Shown: positions 58,258-64,000 of the stretch, one piece after another | How the letters are laid out: each line of letters begins with the position of its first letter | Position numbering within the stretch: the first letter of the stretch is position 1 | NCBI GenBank assembly: GCA_036924285.1 | Contig: JAYKYS010000001.1 | Coordinates: forward strand, 13,665,501 to 13,729,500 | DNA length: 64,000 nucleotides | From: Asterella californica | Taxonomy: Eukaryota > Streptophyta > Marchantiopsida > Marchantiales > Aytoniaceae | Direction: 5' to 3' | Made by a program: the position numbers and the translations under genes | The notes under the pieces: generated by a model | The model's database searches: none | Seen by the model: only the letters and a program-made list of their open reading frames with translations | Told to the model about the DNA's origin: nothing

Positions 58258-59690
58258 ATGGCCAACCAAGGATCATCAAGTGGAGGTGCTGCTGCTGCTC
58301 AGCGACCTGTTCAGTTTGATGCTGCTATGATGAAGATGTTCCAAGCTTTTTCCATGTTTATGCAGCAGCAGCAGAGCACAGAGAAGAAGGAGGTATTAGC
58401 GACCAAGGCGTTGCAATCTGTGGTGCATCAGATGGACTAGTTCAAGGGGACAGATATTTCCAAGTACGTGCGATACTATGCTAGGGAGATGGAGGTGAAC
58501 AAGGTACCTGAGAAGGAGATGGTGGAGAACTTTGAACTTGCTGTTCTACCTGAGATTCGTGGGCGTGTGAAGGAGCTCAAGCAGCAGCAAGGACAGAGTT
58601 GGGAGAGCTTTATGCGCGCTTTGAAGGAGGAGTACTACACTGAAGATTCAGAGAGGGTGACCAAGAGAACGTTCTTGGAGTGGGTGGTTAAGCCCAACAA
58701 AGGTTTGTCTGTAAATGAGTTGTTAAGGGAATTTCATCGTCAGTATGTTCAGCTTTCTAGGACAGAAAAGCTTATATTAGAGGTGGAGAAGACGAAGCTT
58801 TTCCTACAAGCAGCGGACGTGACTATTCAGGAGAAGCTTGAGCTGTTGTTGGAAGACAAGAGTGAGGAGAGAGGATTGAAGACTGATTGGAAGGAGGTTG
58901 AAGAGACTGTCTCTTTGCTGACCAAGAGACAAAGAAGAAAGGACAAGGTGGTGGTAAGTGAAGCAGCACCTCTGATAATTCCTGTCAAGCAGTTGCCTAC
59001 TAAACCCGCTTTGGTAATTGCTAGAGAGGAAGACTCACCGCTTGATGAGTTGATTAAAGGTATGAAGGAGCTTAAGCTTAAGCTCACTAGGTTAGAAGAG
59101 AAGGAGCAGAATGTACAGCTTGCTATGCAGAGAACTCAGATGAGAGAAGGCTTTGTTCATCGTTGTATATGGTGTGATAGCCTAGACCATGTAAGAAGAG
59201 ATTGTGGGGATGAGATATCAGCATCACATGCTGTTTCTCTTGCGAATGCTTCTACGTGTGGAGTGAAAGTAGAAATGGAGAGAGAGAAAGGGACTATTGA
59301 GTTGTGGTCTAATGTAGTGAGGTCCGTAGCTAGAACAGAGCTAGACAAGGATGTGCTACGAAGGGTTGGCAACTCAATTCGAGACACTACAGGATGGAAT
59401 GACCTTGTGGATACTATGTCAATGCATGCTTATGTTGCACGAAGTCATCATGAAGCTGTACTAGAAGAAAAACGTAGGAGGGAGGATGCAGGTGAGGCTT
59501 CTACAGCCAAACGGCCTGCTACAAGGAGTGAAAGGACTAGACCAGAGACAAGACAGGAGACAACACCTACTCGGGAGGAAACTATGGAGGATCTACCACG
59601 TACAACACCAAAGGAGAAGGAGAGAAGCAAGGAGAAGGATAAAATGTCTGCATACAAAACTTCAGTCTGACATTGAGATTGCTACAGACT
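58258..59690 (+). pseudogene. A3 gag with one CCHC zinc knuckle
   Basis: ATG at 58258 starts MANQGSSSGGAAAAQRP, a Gln-rich segment, then a TAG (58438-58440) at a Gln codon of A2 (DQF), a likely C-to-T change. A 400-codon frame follows: VRYYAREMEVNKVPEKEMVE, FLEWVVKPNKGLSVNELLRE, ELLLEDKSEERGLKTDWKEV. The zinc knuckle CIWCDSLDHVRRDC is intact (C-x2-C-x4-H-x4-C, about 59164-59205). The C-terminal part is Arg/Lys/Glu-rich. A one-base shift near 59660 and a TAG at 59696-59698 precede a continuation (GEILGIAKREFHEVIIDIIK) toward protease. Only a few lesions break it. Confidence 0.85.
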
Positions 59691-60008
59691 TGAAGTAGGT
59701 GTTAGAGAATCGTATCTTGAATGGGAAGGTTGAGTTTACTTTGGGTGAGATTCTTGGGATAGCAAAGCGTGAGTTCCATGAGGTTATCATAGATATCATC
59801 AAGAGAAAACGTCAGATTTTGGGTGAAGCAGCTACACTTAACGCTCTAGGGACCAAATTGTCGGAAGATGAGAAAGATGAGATTGCTGGTTATTGCTCTC
59901 AAGTATCAGAGGGGAGTTCGTATCAGCACGTGAGGTTTGAAGATGAGATGGAAGCGTCACAGAAGAGTCATTATTCTCACAACCATTGGACAAGAGCAAC
60001 CACATAGA

Positions 60009-60511
60009 CCTTGGTGAAGTTGAGAGATCTGGAGGAACCTATGGTGGCGTTGATTGATCATGGCTCAGAGATTAATCTGATGTCTAAGGAGCTGTACAAA
60101 CGTGGGAGATGGTCCTTAGACACCGACCATGGATGGCTTATCCGTGCTGTCAACAACCAGCGGGGAGAACTGTATGGTGCTTGCTCCAACATCAAGGTAA
60201 CTGTGGGTGACATCAGTGATGTTCAGAATTTCTTTGTACAAGACATGTCAACCTATCTTATCATTCTAGGGCAGCCTTACATTACTGCTGTTAGATTGGA
60301 GACACGAGTTATGGATAATGGTTCAGCCTACACTAGGATACGTAGTAGAGATGGCAAAAGAGCTGTTCAGTTTTTGACCGTTGCTGCAGAACATGAGAGG
60401 AATCGTGATAGCTTGAGAGATCGTCCACTGCCTAAGATTACTCAGGAGTTTAGAGAGTCTAGGGGTTTTGGCAAAGTACCATTCAAGAGCGAGACTTCAA
60501 CGGTACAGTAG
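60009..60511 (+). pseudogene. A3 aspartic protease (DHGS active site)
   Basis: A 166-codon open frame: MVALIDHGSEINLMSKELYK, DHGWLIRAVNNQRGELYGAC, FFVQDMSTYLIILGQPYITA (I-L-G motif) and DNGSAYTRIRSRDGKRAVQF. The active site D-H-G-S has His in place of Thr/Ser, as in A2. A TAG at 60006-60008 separates it from gag. The protease would cut the Gag-Pol polyprotein. About 60.51-60.63 kb between protease and RT has several stops. Confidence 0.82.
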
Positions 60512-60634
60512 AGATAGGATTCTTGCCTGATCCAGTAGAGCAGGAAACTTTATCCACTAGCTTCTTAAGATTGACGTCATATGGATCAGTGTGTTAGGAA
60601 TGTATAGAATCTGAAGAGGTTTGAGAGGCAACAT

Positions 60635-62520
60635 GTGAAGTATGTACAGCAATCTTTGTGGGATAGTGGAGAGTTAGCCGGAGATGAATACATATCTGGA
60701 GTGTTTGAAGAACAGTATTTGGTAGATACTATATGGGAGTTGAAATCTATATTAGAAAGCTCTACAGATGATGTAGATAGAGTGGTGAGAGTGAGCTCCA
60801 AGGAGCTTTATGATGTAATTGATAAGTTTATAGATCGACAAGAGATGTATGTGGAGACCAAGTACAAGTCAGTGGCAAAGAAAGTCAAACCAGTGGCTTT
60901 GCCTTTACCATTCGACTGCAATCAGAAGATGGAACAAGCTGCACAACAACCGACACTCAGAGACCCGAGAAGAATTGGACATCGGTTCACAGAAACAACA
61001 CTGAAGGAGCTGAAGATTGGAGGTGACGGATTTCTTACCGAGCAAGGGAAGAAGAGCTTCAGGGAGATGCTATCTAGGTATGGTAAGGCGTTCGCGTTTG
61101 AGTCACATGAAGTAGGATATGTAGATCCAAGTGTAGTTGCACCTATGATAATCTTTACTATACCGCATGTGCCTTGGAATCTACGTCATATTCCTGTACC
61201 TAGAGCTCATCTACCAAAGCTGATAGACTTGCTCAATGAGAGGATTAAGATGGGTATCTTGGAACCATCTATAGCTTCCTACTCTAGCAGATGGTTTACT
61301 GTTCCGAAGAAGAGTGGAGCTTTGAGATTCATTCAAGATATGCAGCCAGTTAACAAGGTGACTATCAGAAATATGGGTATAGGACCTATTGTAGACGAGT
61401 TTGTAGAGGCTTTTGCTGATCGTGCTATCTATTCAAGGGGAGACTTATATTCAGGGTATGATCAGTTTCAGTTATCTCTGAGAGTAGAGACTTGACTACA
61501 ATGAGGACACCTTTGGGATTATTAAGGATGTGCACCTTGCCACAAGGTGCTACCAATTCTGTAGCACATATGATGAATGGCATGAACAAAGTTTTGAGAG
61601 ACTTCATTCCTGAAAAAACTATGCCATTCCTTGATGATGTGCCGATCAAAGGATGTGATGAGGAGGAGAAGAATGAGGTAATGGATCGGAGGGGGTGCTG
61701 TAAGTTTGTTGCATATCACATAGCTGACTGTGATAAGATACTGAGTCGACTGGAGGAGGTTCATTTGACTTTATCAGGAGCAAAGTCTGTATTTGGAGAA
61801 CAAGAGGTGTTAATAGTGGCACACCTATGTGGATCTTATGGTTAGAAACCTTGTCCAAACAAGATTGATGTCATTCGAAGAATGAAGGAGACGTGTGGAT
61901 CGGTTACTGAGGTGAGAAGATTTCTAGGTGCATGCGTGTTTTATCATATATGGATTCCACACTTTGCACATGTAGCAGATCCGTTGTACAAGTTGCTGAG
62001 GAAAGGGCAAAGATTTCAGTGGCAAGAGGAGCAAAGCGAGTCTATGAAGAAGTTGAAGGACTTGTTGTCTTCACCACCAACTCTACGGAAGGTAACGTAT
62101 GAGTTGGGCAGATATGTTATCCTTACTGTTGATACTAGTCCTATTGGCATTGGATGGGTTGTAGGACAGGATGATGAGGATGGAAATAGATATGTGGTGC
62201 GTTTTGGAGCTAAGGTGTTAAGTTCACGGCAGAGAGACTACCCTCAGGTCAAGAGAGAGCTATGGGGAGTAGTTACTGTGATGAAAAGTGACAAGGAATA
62301 CTTGATAGGAGCACCTGTGGTTGTGGAGACTGATTGTTTACCTCTCTTGGGAATGATCACTAGCTGTACAACTCCAGATATTGCGATGTTGAGGTGGATA
62401 ACATATATCAAGTCCTTGAATCCAGAGTTTAGACATATTGCAGGAAAAGACAATCCTATGGCAGATATGTTATCAAGGGCTAGGTACTACGGTGAGAAGG
62501 AAATGATAGATGACCAGGAG
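60635..62520 (+). pseudogene. A3 reverse transcriptase and RNase H
   Basis: The frame to 61495 holds the RT leader and fingers: FTIPHVPWNLRHIPVPRAHL, GILEPSIASYSSRWFTVPKK, ALRFIQDMQPVNKVTI, DLYSGYDQFQLS. A one-base loss near 61480 shifts the frame. It then reads MRTPLGLLRMCTLPQGATNS and MPFLDDVPIKG (F-L-D-D intact). A TAG at 61843-61845 follows GSYG. The thumb (EVRRFLGACVFYHIWIPHFA) and RNase H (RYVILTVDTSPIGIGWVVGQ, DYPQVKRELWGVVTVMKSDK, IAGKDNPMADMLSRARYYG) lie in one 337-codon frame. Two visible lesions separate this from a full pol. Confidence 0.88.
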
Positions 62521-63970
62521 GATGTGGAAACAGAGTTCTATTCTAGTGTTCTTGCTAGAAAGGATAGAAGCTGTTTTGTAGCTCCATTGGAGTTATTTGA
62601 GGAAACTATGTATGATGACGAGTGGTTGGATCTTGGGCGCTATTTGAGTTCATTGGAAAGACAAGAAGGCTGGTCTGATGCAGATTTCAAGAGGATCCGT
62701 AGAATAGCTTATGGTTACTTTTTATATGGAGGACATCTATGGAAGCGCCCTAAGCTACAAGGAGGTGTACCACAGCGTGTAGTATGTGACTTGGAATTGC
62801 AGCAACAGCTGATCAAGGAGTTTCATGAGAGTCTATGGGCCGGTCATAGAGGAGTTTGGGCTACATTTGTCAAGATGAAGGAGAAGTATTGGTAGAAGGG
62901 TATGTATAAGGATGTAGTACAGTTTGTTTCATCCTGTATACCTTGCCAGATGTATTTCAACGTACGTCATCGTGATGGATTGCATCATACTTATCCTTTA
63001 GCCATTCATTACAAATGGATAGTGGATCTGGTAACTATGCCATTTGGGCTTGGACAAATGAGGTATATAGTCTTGGCTAGAGAAGATATATCTAACCAAG
63101 TTGAAGGTCGTGCCCTGAGGACGAAGACCACTGCTAGTGTCTGCCGCTTTCTACTTGAAGATGTTATTTGTAGGTATGGGTGTGTGGGAAAGATCACTGC
63201 AGATAGGGGTGAGTTGGATTCACAAGAAGCAGTTGAGTTCTTCAAGCGATTGGGAATCAAGTTGGCGTTAACTATTGCTTACAATCCTGAAGGGAATGGC
63301 AAGAGCAAACGAGGCCATCCGCCAATCATCAAAGCTTTGGTAAAAGCTTGCAAGGGTAAGATCCGTGAATGGCCTAGACTGCTACCATTTGCTTTATGGG
63401 CAGATCGTACAACTCATAATACCGTTACATGTTACATGCCAACAGAATTGATACTAGGACAAAAACTTGTGATGCCGATCGAGGAGGTTGTGCCTACTTG
63501 GAATGTTTTGCCATGGGAAGATGATAGAAGTACGGAGGATCTTCTTGCATTAAGGATCCAACAGTTAGAACGAAGACCTAAGGATGTTGCCAAAGCTATC
63601 GAAAGATTAAAGATGGCTAGAGAGAGAAACAAAGGCAGATTTGATAGAACGCCTAGATTACGACCCAAACTAGTTAAAGAAGGTGATTGGGTGTTAGTCT
63701 ATGATAGTAGTCTTGATAATCAACATAGCACTATCAGGAAGTTCTCCAAGAGATGGTTTGGACCTTATGTGGTGTTAGAAGTTTATGATAATGCCAATAC
63801 TCCTTGAGAGAGTTAGATGGTGCAGTGCTCAGATACCAGTCGCAGGAAAAGGAATCAAGCTCTTTAGGAGGAGAGGGGAGGACCAGAACGTTGCAGAGTT
63901 TACAGAGGATGAAACTGAAGACTCAATGCAGGTTGAAGATGAGTTTGAAGCCGAAGCTGAAGAGTCTTGA
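62521..63970 (+). pseudogene. A3 integrase
   Basis: Zinc finger: EFHESLWAGHRGVWATFVKM, a TAG at 62893-62895 (second of two Trp codons), then SCIPCQMYFNVRHRDG. Core: HYKWIVDLVTMPFGLG (first Asp), KITADRGELDSQEAVEFF (second Asp), NPEGNGKSKRGHPPIIKALV, where the third catalytic residue is Lys; A1 and A2 have Glu (KSERGH, KSERDH). C-terminal module: VKEGDWVLVYDSSLDNQHS, RKFSKRWFGPYVVLEVYDNA. A frameshift near 63797 precedes LRELDG, then an acidic tail (FTEDETEDSMQVEDEFEAEA). No chromodomain. The stop, frameshift and Glu-to-Lys each predict loss of function. Confidence 0.88.
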
Positions 63971-64000
63971 TCAGGATGGCACAGACCGGAGGATGTGCAG

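Larger units (their letters stand above)
56798..64000 (+). mobile_element. Ty3/gypsy family A copy 3 (A3), best preserved
   Basis: The element comprises a type 1 LTR lacking its first 90 bp or so (56798-58183), primer site (58193-58212), gag, protease, RT-RNase H and integrase to 63970, followed by the conserved GGAGGATGTGCAG that precedes the purine tract in A1 and A2. The 3' LTR would begin just beyond the window. It has the longest open stretches of the three copies but still carries several stops and frameshifts. Confidence 0.88.

Noticed and set aside
1..64000. CRISPR arrays, rRNA genes or bacterial operons
   Set aside because: No spaced short direct repeats, no rRNA-like sequence and no bacterial gene organisation were seen.

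Overview
This is a plant nuclear window, most likely from a moss, with a lycophyte or other peptidoglycan-retaining plant possible. Two intron-containing host genes sit in a mosaic of broken LTR retrotransposons. The host genes are murA (UDP-N-acetylglucosamine 1-carboxyvinyltransferase, + strand, 15.60-18.62 kb, six exons) and a PP2C protein phosphatase (- strand, 45.82-47.85 kb, at least four exons). A murA with an N-terminal extension, GT..AG introns and no neighbouring bacterial genes fits plants that keep plastid peptidoglycan. The species call is inference.

The repeats fall into at least three families. Family A is a Ty3/gypsy element with gag (one CCHC knuckle), a protease with a DHGS active site, and RT-RNase H-integrase ending in a GPY/F-type module; no chromodomain is visible. 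It has three copies: A1 (1-6.35 kb), A2 (25.3-34.3 kb) and A3 (56.8 kb to the window end). A1 and A3 carry LTR type 1; A2 carries a different 2.36-kb LTR type 2. Family B is a second Ty3/gypsy lineage with two CCHC knuckles in gag, an IDSGSG-type protease and plant-type RT. Its pieces lie at 7.5-10.84 kb (-), 10.84-11.77 kb (+), 34.3-41.09 kb (+, split by a solo LTR-1) and 51.2-56.8 kb (+). Family C (about 21.1-25.1 kb) has gag-like and coiled-coil segments but no recognisable enzyme. Two further RT fragments on the - strand lie at 20.0-20.9 and 50.6-51.1 kb.

Layout: A1, whose integrase is split by about 1.6 kb of mitochondrial-like DNA with group II intron maturase fragments (2.48-4.05 kb); unassigned sequence; inverted family B pieces; AT-rich intergenic DNA with fold-back repeats (11.8-15 kb); murA; an RT fragment; family C; A2; B3; intergenic DNA (41.1-45.8 kb); PP2C and its upstream region (to about 50.3 kb); an RT fragment; B4; A3.

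Nearly all retrotransposon reading frames are broken by stops, frameshifts, a deletion, a local inversion or nested insertion, so they are annotated as pseudogenes. Stops in family A often replace a conserved tryptophan, as expected from methylcytosine deamination. The two host genes have no evident functional link. MurA would act in the plastid on the first committed step of peptidoglycan precursor synthesis; the phosphatase belongs to the general plant PP2C family.
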